A stretch of 14,593 bases of DNA, taken from positions 1 through 14,593 of the forward strand of contig JBAPTW010000016.1 of assembly GCA_049282355.1 (NCBI GenBank). Direction: 5' to 3'. Below the pieces are notes generated by a model, which was given only the letters and a program-made list of their open reading frames with translations, did no database searches and had not been told where the DNA came from. The translations under genes and the position numbers were made by a program. This DNA is from JAGTVB01 sp049282355. Its GTDB lineage: Bacteria > Pseudomonadota > Gammaproteobacteria > HK1. Shown here in pieces: positions 1 to 7,856 of the stretch (its first letter is position 1; the number at the start of each line of letters is the position of its first letter).

Positions 1-2101
1 CGCGCGCCGTTATCGAGTGCGGCGCGAGGCCAAGGGCCTTCTCGTAATGATCTTTTGCATCCTTGGGGCGCTCTTCGTGATTGGCCAGAGCGCCTCGCAG
101 TAGCCAATAGGATGCTGTTCCTTCAAACAAATGGGGTTCTTCCAAGGCCAGTGCTTCGAGCCGTCGCAGTTCTTCCCAAAGCTGGGCTTGTTGCGCCGCC
201 TCCATGGCAGCGATGAGATACGCAGGCTTGTGGAATTCTCGCCAACTCTGTTCGGCGATGGTCATGGAGAGCTCGATCGCGCCGCTGGCACGTACCAATG
301 GCAAAAGACGCTCCACGGGCCGCGAATCATTCGACCGCGTCTGCCACAAAACGTGGTAAGCTTGTTGCGCGTCGCGATGGGCACCAAGCTCCCATGCGAG
401 GCGGGCGTAGAGCTCCCAGAAAGTTTTGTGCTCGGCAGGTGTCTTGGCCGCCTGGCGGCGAAGCAGCTCGAGGGCGTCCGCAGGCCGATTGAGCTGCCAC
501 AAAATCTCGGCTCGTTTTTCGATCGTCTTGCTGTCTGCGGGAAACTGCTGGGCGCTCCGGTGCTGCACCACGAGCGCGGCATCAAGGTCGCCTATCCGCT
601 CCTGCAGAACCGAGAGCCTATCCCAGGCGAAGCGTCTCTTGGGATGGCATTTCAGGTACGTCTCCAGGGCGTCAATAGCGCTTTCTGGTTCGCCGAGCGC
701 TTCTTGCGCATCGACCAGAACATTGATCTCGGCGACTTTCAGACAGTGTTGCTTGCTCTTGCGCGCAAGCACGTCGGCAACCGCGTCGAACTCATGTAAT
801 TGCCGAGCGATGGTCACCGCTTGGGTGGTCGCTTCTTCGGAAGCCACTGTGTGCGCCAGCTGCATCCAATGAGTGAGCGCAAGTCTTGGTTGCCCGGCCC
901 ACTGGGCAATGCGTGCCACCCGTGTGCGCAGCGCGACATCCGTTGGACGCTGGCGCAAAAGTGATTGACCAATGGCAAGGGCGCGGGTGAGATTACCCAC
1001 ACCGAGCTCGAGATCGAGCTGTCGCTCCAGGGCCCGCTCATCGTTTGGGTGCGAAGCCAGATAGCGCGCCCCCCAGTCCCTGGCTTGCGCTGCGTGTCCT
1101 CCTGCCAAGGCGAGGCGCACGGCAAAGTCCGCGATACGCCGGGGGATATCGTCCGGCAGTCGGCGCGCATAGGTTTCCAGCCAATCGAGAGTGGCATTGC
1201 TATCGTCGGCGGCTAGCTCCAGCTCGAACTGCCTGTCCAGCGCTGTATCGTTCAAGGGACCGATCTCTAAGTAACGTCTTCCCCAGTCGCGAGCCTGCCG
1301 GGAGGACTGCTGAGAGGTGGCGATGCGGATACCGCGCTCGAGCAGGGCACGAGAGGCGGGGAAGCGTTCGATATATGCTTCGGCCCTTCGCAGGGCTTTT
1401 GCTCCGGAGTCAGCGCCGAGCAGTGCATCCAATTCCTGCAGGGCGTAAGCTTCCGCGGAGCGATTAGACTCGTCGATTGCGTTTCGTACATCGGCAGCGA
1501 CCACCCGCCAATCGGCACTCGCGAGCTGCAGGGGAGGTGTCTCGCGATCGCGCCAGAATGCCCCGGAGCCCGCCATACGCTCCACCAGCCGTCCAAAAAG
1601 CTCTGCTGCCAGCATCGGCTGCTCGAGCTCTAGGCACCATTGCGCCAGCCGCTCGAGCTCAGCAATGGTGATGGGTTGTTGCGCCAGCAAGCGGATGCCT
1701 TGTAGCAATTCCTGCAATACTCGGGATCGGTGTGCAGTGTTCGTAGGCAAGCTGTAAAAATATTCTCGCTGTAGCGCCAGGGCTTGCAGCTGAGTCCGCA
1801 ATCTGTTCTGGTCATCCAGCGTGAGCAGGGACTGAAGGATTTCCAGAGCTTGGGAGAACTGCTGGAGCTGGCGGTGCTGCTCGGCAAGCGCCCGGCGCGC
1901 CTCTATGTTTCCTGGTTCCGCGGCAATCAGCGCTCGCAGATAGGCGATCGAAGCCTGGTCTGGTGCCATCTCGGTGAGACGATGTTCCAGGGGTTGCGCG
2001 GGAAATAGGGCGTAGAGCCCGGCGCTGATGACGCCGGCCACCGCAAATGGTGCCCAAAATGGAAGCAGGCGTTGGTTTTTAGCCGCACCTGAGGCTGACA
2101 T
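1..2101 (-). CDS. pelB: PelB, TPR-rich Pel polysaccharide export protein (N-terminal 700 residues, cut by window edge)
   Basis: An open frame runs from ATG at 2101 to the left edge with no stop, giving about 700 residues. It begins MSASGAAKNQRLL, followed by one hydrophobic segment (residues about 14-32, FWAPFAVAGVISAGLYALF). The rest is almost entirely helical, alanine- and leucine-rich repeats of TPR type, for example QARDWGRRYL near residue 269 and QARDWGARYL near residue 339. In Pseudomonas PelB (about 1190 residues) an inner-membrane anchor and periplasmic TPRs precede a C-terminal outer-membrane beta-barrel that exports Pel and binds PelA; the barrel part would lie outside this window. 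The start is supported by AAGGA eight bases upstream and lies inside the 3' end of pelA (23-base overlap), so the two are translationally linked. The identification rests on position directly after pelA plus architecture. No frameshift was seen. Confidence 0.88.
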   Translation of the reverse strand, partial: MSASGAAKNQRLLPFWAPFAVAGVISAGLYALFPAQPLEHRLTEMAPDQASIAYLRALIAAEPGNIEARRALAEQHRQLQQFSQALEILQSLLTLDDQNRLRTQLQALALQREYFYSLPTNTAHRSRVLQELLQGIRLLAQQPITIAELERLAQWCLELEQPMLAAELFGRLVERMAGSGAFWRDRETPPLQLASADWRVVAADVRNAIDESNRSAEAYALQELDALLGADSGAKALRRAEAYIERFPASRALLERGIRIATSQQSSRQARDWGRRYLEIGPLNDTALDRQFELELAADDSNATLDWLETYARRLPDDIPRRIADFAVRLALAGGHAAQARDWGARYLASHPNDERALERQLDLELGVGNLTRALAIGQSLLRQRPTDVALRTRVARIAQWAGQPRLALTHWMQLAHTVASEEATTQAVTIARQLHEFDAVADVLARKSKQHCLKVAEINVLVDAQEALGEPESAIDALETYLKCHPKRRFAWDRLSVLQERIGDLDAALVVQHRSAQQFPADSKTIEKRAEILWQLNRPADALELLRRQAAKTPAEHKTFWELYARLAWELGAHRDAQQAYHVLWQTRSNDSRPVERLLPLVRASGAIELSMTIAEQSWREFHKPAYLIAAMEAAQQAQLWEELRRLEALALEEPHLFEGTASYWLLRGALANHEERPKDAKDHYEKALGLAPHSITAR

Positions 2102-4994
2102 CGCCGGTGTCCTTATCGGCAAAGCCGAAACGCCAGCCGCTGTCCTCGAGTCGTCCTTTGAGTAAATGACCCCGTCCATCGCTGACGCGACACGGCGCTT
2201 CACTGCCGGCGATTTGCAGCGTTACAGGTAGATGGCCCTTGAGCCGAAAGGCAGTGCCCTCGGGCGTCGTTCGCCAATAAAGGACCGAGCCATTGGATCT
2301 TTCCAGATAGGGAATTTTCGGTGCCTGCTCGGTCAGGTACAGAGTGACTTGTGGCCGCCCATCAAGGCTCACATACCGGCCCTGGGGCAGCTCGCGGACG
2401 CCGATGATCCCTTCGGAGCGTTTCAGGTCCGGCCAGCCGAGCTTTGGATCAAGACGCAGCGTTCTGGCTGCGCCACGGCTGTAAATTCGCCAGCCGTCGT
2501 CCAAGCCGCGCGCGATCATGATTTCCCGAAAGTCTTGGACCTTGTCCACGTATTCGCTTAGCCACAAGGGAAACGGCTGTTGCTGAAGAGCCCATTGATA
2601 AACCGTTTCCAGGGCCTTCAGGGAGGCATGCTTGCCTCCCGAATAGAAGTGGTAGTAGATGGCCATGGGCTTCAGGCGCCGCGGCGCGTCGGTCAATCGG
2701 AACGACTCGATAACGCGCCGATAACCGTAGAAGGGGCCGGTCCAATTGTGGGTATAGAGGTTCTCGTTCTGCACAGGAGCATAGGCCTGAAAGTATTCCC
2801 CGATGGGAATGCCGCTTGGAGAGACGGCCGTAAGCGAAGGATTCTGTTCGGTGATGACGGTATCGCCGCCGTTCAGGTTGGCGATGCCCAAGGCACGACA
2901 GGCATCCAGCGCCGTCTCGGTGGCAAGGGCGTTGCCTGACCAGAGGAAGACCTTGACCTTTTTATTGGGCGGCGCTAGGCGCTCGTTGATGTAACGGACA
3001 GAACCAACGACTTCACGCGATACGTCGTATTGATAGCCGGGGATGGGCAGGTGGTATTTCGCGGGACTTCGGGGCTCATTGTTGGCCGCCGACGCCCCTA
3101 AGCGCTCCGCTGAAAAAGGGGATGGTTTCCGCGATCCTTCGGGCGCAGCGCTTTTCACCATTCGTTGCGACTGGCTTTCATGCTCTGCCTTGAGCCAATC
3201 AAAAGGATGGCTGTACGTGTGACTGGCGAGCTCGACGTGCTTGAGCTGGAAGATACTTCGTGCGATCGGCTCGAGCTGGGCGGAAAGGTCGGGACGCAGC
3301 CCGCTTGGTCCCACCTCTCCCTCGACGATTGATACCGTGTGGGGGAGGGAGTAACGCTTTAAGATCTCATCGCGGATGACCTCGGCAGAGAAGGGATTGC
3401 CTCGGCGTTCTGAAATGTTGTAGAAGCCATCGCCATCGATGTGTGCGGTAAGCAGCCGTAAACCGTTTTCGGTGGTGATGTCTGGTGCGGGCAGTTGTTC
3501 GAGGTCGAGGGCCTGACGCAGAAAGCGAACCGGATCGACAAGCCAGCGAGTCTGATCGGCAAAACCCTCTTGGATGACGTAGGGCGCCAATGCCATACCC
3601 CCCCAGGGCGCGATGAGCACCGGATCGGAGATGCGGCCCCGGCGATCCCGAAGCCGCAAACGCGGCTCGGCACGAGCATCGATTACCCGCCACTTCGGCA
3701 GCCCGAACGCGCGCGGGACGACGCCCGCCTCAAACCCTACGAGGTCATTGGCGATGACTGATTCGATGGGATCCTCAAGGGGGCCCTTCTCCGGCTCGAG
3801 GCCGAGCTGGCGAAGCAGGTCGGGGTTGGCTTCGAAACCCAGACTATTGAAGATGGCTACCTTTACACCTTGTTGGATTTGCCTTTGCAGCCAATCACGA
3901 AACGCAGCGGGTCTCGGCATGCTGTTGTCGGTAAACCAGGTGGCTATCCCGGCGTAGCGTCCGGCAAGCGAATAGGCTGGCCAGCCGGCGCGCACATCCA
4001 AGTAATCCACGCTGTAGCCGAGATACTCGAGCGGCGTTGCCAGGAATCGGTGCGCTTCGGAGTATGGCAATTCGGATTCCTCGGAATCGAACAGCAGCAG
4101 GACGCGACGCGGGATTATCTCAATGCGACCCACTCCGAGCTGATCGAGCTCGGGCGTGGATACCCACGGCACGAAGCCGAGGGCGGCAATTTGCCGGGCG
4201 GTGCGGCGGGCAAGCTCACGCTGGTGAGGGGCGACGTAGTCGATGACGGTGATAGGAAGGCGATAACGGCTCGCGATTTGTTCCAATTGATGCTGCAGCC
4301 ACTGGCGATCCGGCTCCGCGACAACACCGTAGACGCGCTCCTTGGGATCCCAAGTGCGAAACAGCGATTCGGCCACGACTCCCGCGCAAAGGTGTGCCAC
4401 CGCGGGCAGGATTTCGAACCCGCGATTAAACAGCAAGCTGACTCCCGGAAAGCGCTGCGCTATCCTCTCCACGAGGGAGGCGAGCGCCACTTGTTGGGCT
4501 TCGATGTCGGAAGGTGTTGTCACTGCCGCCCGATAGCTGTCCAACGTGTCGAGGAAAAAGGCGCGGTATCCGCTATTCCAAAGCGCCAACAGGCGTTGCT
4601 CGAGCAAAAAGGTCTGCCAGCCAGGGTGCGTCAAGTCCATGATTTGGGTGCCCCAGGCGGGATTTTCTCCCAATACCCAGGCTTTCTTAATGGTGGCGTG
4701 CCAGGAGCGGCTCGGCGCCACCTCGCCGATGCTGACATAGGCGAAGAGCTCGGTGGCGCCCTGCAGCTCGGCGCGTTCCGTCTCTTTGAGGTTATCGGAT
4801 TCTACGACGACGCGGTCAAAAGCGCGTAGGAGACGTACAGGCGGTGCTATGCCGTAGAAAAAAGCGATACTGGGGCCGCCATCGGCAACAGCACACCAGC
4901 TTGGGGACGAAATTATCAGGCCAATGCCGGCAACAAGAAGCAATGATTTTGTCTGGTTTAAGAAAAACCGCAATGCAATCCACGCTATGGTCAC
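2079..4994 (-). CDS. pelA: PelA, periplasmic Pel polysaccharide hydrolase/deacetylase
   Basis: A 971-residue protein close to the usual PelA length. A signal peptide covers about residues 1-35 (hydrophobic SLLLVAGIGLIISS, then PSWCAVA). Residues about 40-290 resemble the GH166/TM1410-type glycoside hydrolase barrel, with acidic residues at D149/D152 (FFLDTLD) and E209 (VVAES). A Rossmann-like middle section follows (about 295-500). A polysaccharide-deacetylase domain begins near 510, with HIDGDGF (D520, D522) and SHTYSHPF (H592, H596) fitting the Asp/His/His metal site known in PelA. A beta-rich tail ends the protein. In Pseudomonas, PelA partially deacetylates and cleaves the GalNAc-containing Pel polymer in the periplasm. 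The start is GTG at 4994, with AAAGG nine bases upstream. A TTG at 4973 is an alternative and would still leave a good signal peptide. A serine/alanine/proline-rich stretch (about 603-645) follows the second His motif. Confidence 0.93.
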   Translation of the reverse strand: MTIAWIALRFFLNQTKSLLLVAGIGLIISSPSWCAVADGGPSIAFFYGIAPPVRLLRAFDRVVVESDNLKETERAELQGATELFAYVSIGEVAPSRSWHATIKKAWVLGENPAWGTQIMDLTHPGWQTFLLEQRLLALWNSGYRAFFLDTLDSYRAAVTTPSDIEAQQVALASLVERIAQRFPGVSLLFNRGFEILPAVAHLCAGVVAESLFRTWDPKERVYGVVAEPDRQWLQHQLEQIASRYRLPITVIDYVAPHQRELARRTARQIAALGFVPWVSTPELDQLGVGRIEIIPRRVLLLFDSEESELPYSEAHRFLATPLEYLGYSVDYLDVRAGWPAYSLAGRYAGIATWFTDNSMPRPAAFRDWLQRQIQQGVKVAIFNSLGFEANPDLLRQLGLEPEKGPLEDPIESVIANDLVGFEAGVVPRAFGLPKWRVIDARAEPRLRLRDRRGRISDPVLIAPWGGMALAPYVIQEGFADQTRWLVDPVRFLRQALDLEQLPAPDITTENGLRLLTAHIDGDGFYNISERRGNPFSAEVIRDEILKRYSLPHTVSIVEGEVGPSGLRPDLSAQLEPIARSIFQLKHVELASHTYSHPFDWLKAEHESQSQRMVKSAAPEGSRKPSPFSAERLGASAANNEPRSPAKYHLPIPGYQYDVSREVVGSVRYINERLAPPNKKVKVFLWSGNALATETALDACRALGIANLNGGDTVITEQNPSLTAVSPSGIPIGEYFQAYAPVQNENLYTHNWTGPFYGYRRVIESFRLTDAPRRLKPMAIYYHFYSGGKHASLKALETVYQWALQQQPFPLWLSEYVDKVQDFREIMIARGLDDGWRIYSRGAARTLRLDPKLGWPDLKRSEGIIGVRELPQGRYVSLDGRPQVTLYLTEQAPKIPYLERSNGSVLYWRTTPEGTAFRLKGHLPVTLQIAGSEAPCRVSDGRGHLLKGRLEDSGWRFGFADKDTGDVSLRCG

Positions 4995-5010
4995 TACGTG
5001 CAGCCTTTAA

Positions 5011-5027
5011 AGCAGCACGTGTGCCAA
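5011..5027 (-). promoter_or_regulatory. Possible sigma54 (-24/-12) promoter for pelA
   Basis: On the minus strand the sequence is TTGGCACACGTGCTGCT. It has an intact -24 element (TTGGCAC), and the GG and GC dinucleotides are exactly ten bases apart, as sigma54 promoters require. The -12 element is CTGCT instead of TTGCW. A start about 12 bases beyond the GC would fall near 5000. That is downstream of the AAAGG at 5004-5008 and only six bases from the GTG at 4994, so it fits better if translation begins at TTG 4973. This conflict keeps confidence low. Confidence 0.35.
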
Positions 5028-5089
5028 TCGCTGGTGAGGTCTGACGTGGTCTGAGACGGCTTAAAAGCAGCGTGGTGGCTAGAAAGAGC

Positions 5090-5112
5090 GTCGTATTATT
5101 GACGTACGTCAA
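5090..5112 (-). promoter_or_regulatory. pelA upstream regulatory site: FleQ-box-like sequence overlapping a perfect palindrome
   Basis: On the minus strand, 5090-5103 reads GTCAATAATACGAC. As I recall it, the Pseudomonas FleQ box is GTCAATAAATTGAC, which gives 11 of 14 matches including both GTC/GAC ends. It overlaps the perfect 14-base palindrome TTGACGTACGTCAA at 5099-5112. FleQ is a c-di-GMP-responsive regulator that binds the pel promoter in P. aeruginosa. The site lies about 95-120 bases before the pelA start, in the only long gap in front of the operon. The sequence is directly visible; assignment to FleQ is inference. Confidence 0.4.
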
Positions 5113-5155
5113 AAACAGCGACGCCAGACGGCATCGAATTCGAACACATCGCTCA

Positions 5156-5179
5156 CTTCGGTGGCGCTTTTCGCCGAAG
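5156..5179 (-). repeat. Stem-loop after the 5190-5933 gene
   Basis: CTTCGG at 5156-5161 pairs with CCGAAG at 5174-5179, and two more base pairs are possible across a small bulge. It starts about 10 bases beyond the stop codon of the upstream minus-strand gene, so it may protect or end that transcript. There is no T-run behind it, so it is not a standard intrinsic terminator. Confidence 0.3.
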
Positions 5180-5189
5180 GCACGCGGCG

Positions 5190-5933
5190 TCAGCGCCGGC
5201 GCAGTAACTGATGATCGAGGTCGCTCAGGCGCAATAGACTTGTCTGCTGGGCCTGCACAGTCTCTTGGTATTGAATGACAGTCTTCGGGTGACCTGGCGG
5301 ACCATGCACACCCTCATAGCGCACGAACAAGCCGTCTGGAACTCGGAACCAATAATCGGCATGCCAAAGCTTGGAGAGAAAGCCGTCGGGGCGAATTCTT
5401 ATTCGATGCGCCTGCAGCTTCTTTCCGTTTACCGCCACCCTTTCAGTTCCTTCCCAGCTCGCTTGCATTTTTATCAGTTTTAAGTTGTCCGGGCGTATGG
5501 TCCAAAATACCAGCGGTGTCTCATCGGGCTCGACGAGTCTCGGCAAGGCATAGGCCAAGGTCTGATACCATGGTACCGAATCGATTTCGTGACGGGTGTG
5601 AACCTCCTCGCCGCGAAATTTCCCCCGCAACTCGATGATGTTTCCGGATCGGGAAGCGACGATATCGCTGTCTGCCCCGCGGTAGCTCCACTGAAAGGTG
5701 GTGCCGAGGCTATCACAGTGATTAACGTAAAGCTTGTTTTCCTCTCGCACCGTCACCGTGACGCTGTTCGCCTGTTCTAGCGTCCAGGAGAAGTGGGTGG
5801 TTTCGTCGCCGGTGGTTTCGATGTAAGTGCGTTCTTCCGCGGCGAGTCCCACGGAAAACGGCCCCAGAATACCCAGCACGGCCAGCCATCCCCAGCGCCG
5901 TGCCCGATTCTTCCATGATTGCATGTGGTACAT
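5190..5933 (-). CDS. Secreted protein of unknown function
   Basis: A 247-residue protein starting at ATG 5933, with AAAGG seven bases upstream. The N-terminus has basic residues (KNRARR), a hydrophobic core (LAVLGILGPFSVGL) and a likely cleavage near AAEE, so it should be exported to the periplasm. The remainder alternates short polar and hydrophobic stretches typical of a beta-sheet protein, with many Trp/Tyr residues (FSWTLEQ, FQWSYRG, HADYWFRVPDG). The pattern is loosely like DUF3108/DUF6134-type periplasmic proteins, but I cannot assign a family. It lies 111 bases after the kinase-HDOD gene and 195 bases before pelA, all in the same direction. A role linked to the envelope or to Pel is possible but rests only on position. 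The C-terminus is very basic (LLRRR). Confidence 0.8.
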   Translation of the reverse strand: MYHMQSWKNRARRWGWLAVLGILGPFSVGLAAEERTYIETTGDETTHFSWTLEQANSVTVTVREENKLYVNHCDSLGTTFQWSYRGADSDIVASRSGNIIELRGKFRGEEVHTRHEIDSVPWYQTLAYALPRLVEPDETPLVFWTIRPDNLKLIKMQASWEGTERVAVNGKKLQAHRIRIRPDGFLSKLWHADYWFRVPDGLFVRYEGVHGPPGHPKTVIQYQETVQAQQTSLLRLSDLDHQLLRRR

Positions 5934-5945
5934 GTCGTTGCCTTT

Positions 5946-6008
5946 AACCCGTATCCAATCCCACCCCTGTCAATGGCAGATGGTTGGGCATTGGCAACCA
6001 AACGGGTT
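5946..6008 (-). repeat. Nested inverted repeats in the leader of the secreted-protein gene
   Basis: In the minus-strand RNA, AACCCGT (6008-6002) can pair with ACGGGTT (5952-5946). Inside this lies a second stem, TGGTTG (6000-5995) with CAACCA (5986-5981) and an eight-base loop. The 3' arm of the outer stem directly touches the AAAGG ribosome-binding site of the gene starting at 5933. The structure could tune translation, or the inner repeat could be a protein-binding site. The pairing is seen in the sequence; any function is inferred. Confidence 0.35.
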
Positions 6009-6044
6009 CCAAAATTTGCACGCTACTGCAGCTTAAACGTTATT

Positions 6045-7856
6045 TTACGCTGATTCCAGCGTACGCGTTTCGTCCGTGCTTTTTTTCTGTTGTGCTTCCC
6101 AAAGTGTCAATCGATCGAGGAATCGGCTTCCGTTCGCTGGCAATTTCATGAGCCGTGCATATTTGCGCGTTACCTCGATTGCTTCTGAGATGGCATTGTT
6201 GAGGGCGTTTTCACTGAGCGTAAACAGGGTATTCATTCGTTGCGCCAGCTTGCTCAGCTCTTCGGCCATTTGTTCGGGCGCGATGGATTCATGCACACGC
6301 GCCACAGCATTGGCGAAGGCGGCGTAGCGCTGCAACCATTCAGTCGGGGTGTCAGGCGTCGAGACAGGACCGCGAGCCAGTGGGCGCATCGCATTACCGA
6401 TGCCATCCGGAAACTTCCACGCCTTTGCGACCTCCATTCCCACCTCGTGATAAGGGACGCCGAGGATGCGCCGAGATGCAGAAATCTCGTCCAGCTGATC
6501 GTTGTCGGTAAGCTCGGCAATGGCAGCGTACTCGTCCTCAAAGTAGTGAATGACCAGGGTTCGGCCAAGGTTATGAAAGAGTGAGCTAACGAAGACGCTC
6601 TCGCGGTCTTCAAACGCTGTCACAAGGGCGAGCTGTTTGGCGAGGATACCACTGAAGAACGAGCTCAAAAGCGCATCCTGGAGCGCTGGGCTGTTGTCTC
6701 CGAAGTGGCTCTCCAGCATCGCGCTGGTGATGCACATCCTGACTTGATGAAACCCCAACAGCACGATCGCCCGGCTGACACTGGTAATATCGCGCTGCCC
6801 GAAATAGGCTGAGTTCGCAGTCGTGAGCACCCGCTGGGTGAGCACGATATCCTTGGCGATAATGTTAGAGAGCTGTCGCGCCGAGACGTGGGAGTGCTCC
6901 GCCGTCAGACGTTGAACATCAGCAATGCGCTGCGATAACACCGAAAAGCCTTTCTTGTATTTCATGCGCCGCAGAAGGAACGCGACGCTGGCGTGAAGGT
7001 TACCTGTTAATTCGCTATTGGGGCGATCCCGAGGCGGTACCCGGTAAACATCCAGATCATCCTTCATGGCGCGAGCATGCTCGTATCGCAATGTACGATC
7101 GACGTGAAGGGCTTTGCAGACTACCTTGTCAATCAGCGGATCGATGTCCGGTTGATGCCGGATCAGTGCCTCAAAATCGCCGCGCAACAACTGGCCCATG
7201 ACAACCGACATTTTATTGCCCGCTATCAACGGCCTGCCGGCGAGCATTTCAAAGAAGATGGCGCCAAGCGCAAAAACATCTGAGGAGGCATCACCGGTGT
7301 TTCCGTGCAGGCGCTCCGGTGCCATATAGCGCAATGTGCCTCGTACGCTACCGTCCTGTGGCGACAAATCTGGGGAAGAAAGACCAAAATCCATGACCTT
7401 GGGGATCTGGTCCTTGGTCACGAGGATATTTGAAGGGCTCAAATCCCGATGCACGATGCCGGTTTCGTGAGCCACAGCGACTCCGCTTAGGATCTGACTC
7501 ATGAGGATAACCGCCGTCGTGTGAGGAAACACGCCGGTTCTGGCCATCAGGCTGGCGAGGGATTCGCCATCGACATACTCGAACACCAGGTAGGGCAGCC
7601 CATGGTGCTCGCCCACCTCGTGGAGCGTCACGACATTCGGATGCTGCAACTGGCTGGTGATCCGCGCTTCGGCGATCAGTTGCTCAGCGTCGGTCATCAT
7701 CACAGCGCTCGGCCGGAGCACCTTGATGGCAACCCGGCGGCCGAGCTCGGGATCGATCCCGAGTAGCACGAAGCCCTGAGAGCCAGAGCCCACTAAGTCG
7801 TGTACGGGGAAACGGCCAATGCGTTTGGGGAGGACTCTTCCAGGGACCGCCGTCAT
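6045..7856 (-). CDS. Ser/Thr protein kinase fused to HDOD domain
   Basis: A 603-residue protein from ATG 7856. Residues about 13-270 form a Hanks-type kinase: glycine loop GSGSQGFV (23-30), VAIK lysine K45, probable helix-C glutamate E63, catalytic loop HRDLSPSN (D138, N143), DFG at 156-158 and APE at 179-181. All core catalytic residues are present, but the usual lysine two places after the catalytic Asp is Ser. Residues about 295-500 form an HDOD domain, with features such as LTTANSAYFG, LLGFHQVR, and HNLGR in place of an HD motif. No transmembrane segment is visible, so it is probably cytoplasmic. HDOD proteins often act in signalling, including c-di-GMP-linked control. It is the first of four same-strand genes leading to pelAB. 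An in-frame TTG at 7898 lacks a ribosome-binding site, whereas ATG 7856 has AGAG eight bases upstream. Confidence 0.92.
   Translation of the reverse strand: MTAVPGRVLPKRIGRFPVHDLVGSGSQGFVLLGIDPELGRRVAIKVLRPSAVMMTDAEQLIAEARITSQLQHPNVVTLHEVGEHHGLPYLVFEYVDGESLASLMARTGVFPHTTAVILMSQILSGVAVAHETGIVHRDLSPSNILVTKDQIPKVMDFGLSSPDLSPQDGSVRGTLRYMAPERLHGNTGDASSDVFALGAIFFEMLAGRPLIAGNKMSVVMGQLLRGDFEALIRHQPDIDPLIDKVVCKALHVDRTLRYEHARAMKDDLDVYRVPPRDRPNSELTGNLHASVAFLLRRMKYKKGFSVLSQRIADVQRLTAEHSHVSARQLSNIIAKDIVLTQRVLTTANSAYFGQRDITSVSRAIVLLGFHQVRMCITSAMLESHFGDNSPALQDALLSSFFSGILAKQLALVTAFEDRESVFVSSLFHNLGRTLVIHYFEDEYAAIAELTDNDQLDEISASRRILGVPYHEVGMEVAKAWKFPDGIGNAMRPLARGPVSTPDTPTEWLQRYAAFANAVARVHESIAPEQMAEELSKLAQRMNTLFTLSENALNNAISEAIEVTRKYARLMKLPANGSRFLDRLTLWEAQQKKSTDETRTLESA
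6046..6063 (-). repeat. Hairpin across the stop codon of the kinase-HDOD gene
   Basis: TACGCTG at 6046-6052 and CAGCGTA at 6057-6063 form a perfect seven-base stem with a four-base loop. It covers the last codons and the TAA of the kinase-HDOD gene. The downstream RNA (AAATAACGTTT) has no uninterrupted U-run, so termination here is doubtful. Confidence 0.3.

Noticed and set aside
131..799. A 222-residue plus-strand open frame
   Set aside because: It is codon-aligned antisense to pelB, which has continuous TPR-like sequence on the other strand; no family features or ribosome-binding site.
3870..4829. A 319-residue plus-strand open frame
   Set aside because: It lies codon-aligned opposite the pelA hydrolase domain, where GC-rich codon use keeps the antisense frame open; the product has no recognisable domain.
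5968..5973. Perfect TTGACA on the minus strand as -35 of the secreted-protein gene
   Set aside because: No acceptable -10 at 16-18 bases; the best candidate would place transcription start inside the ribosome-binding site.
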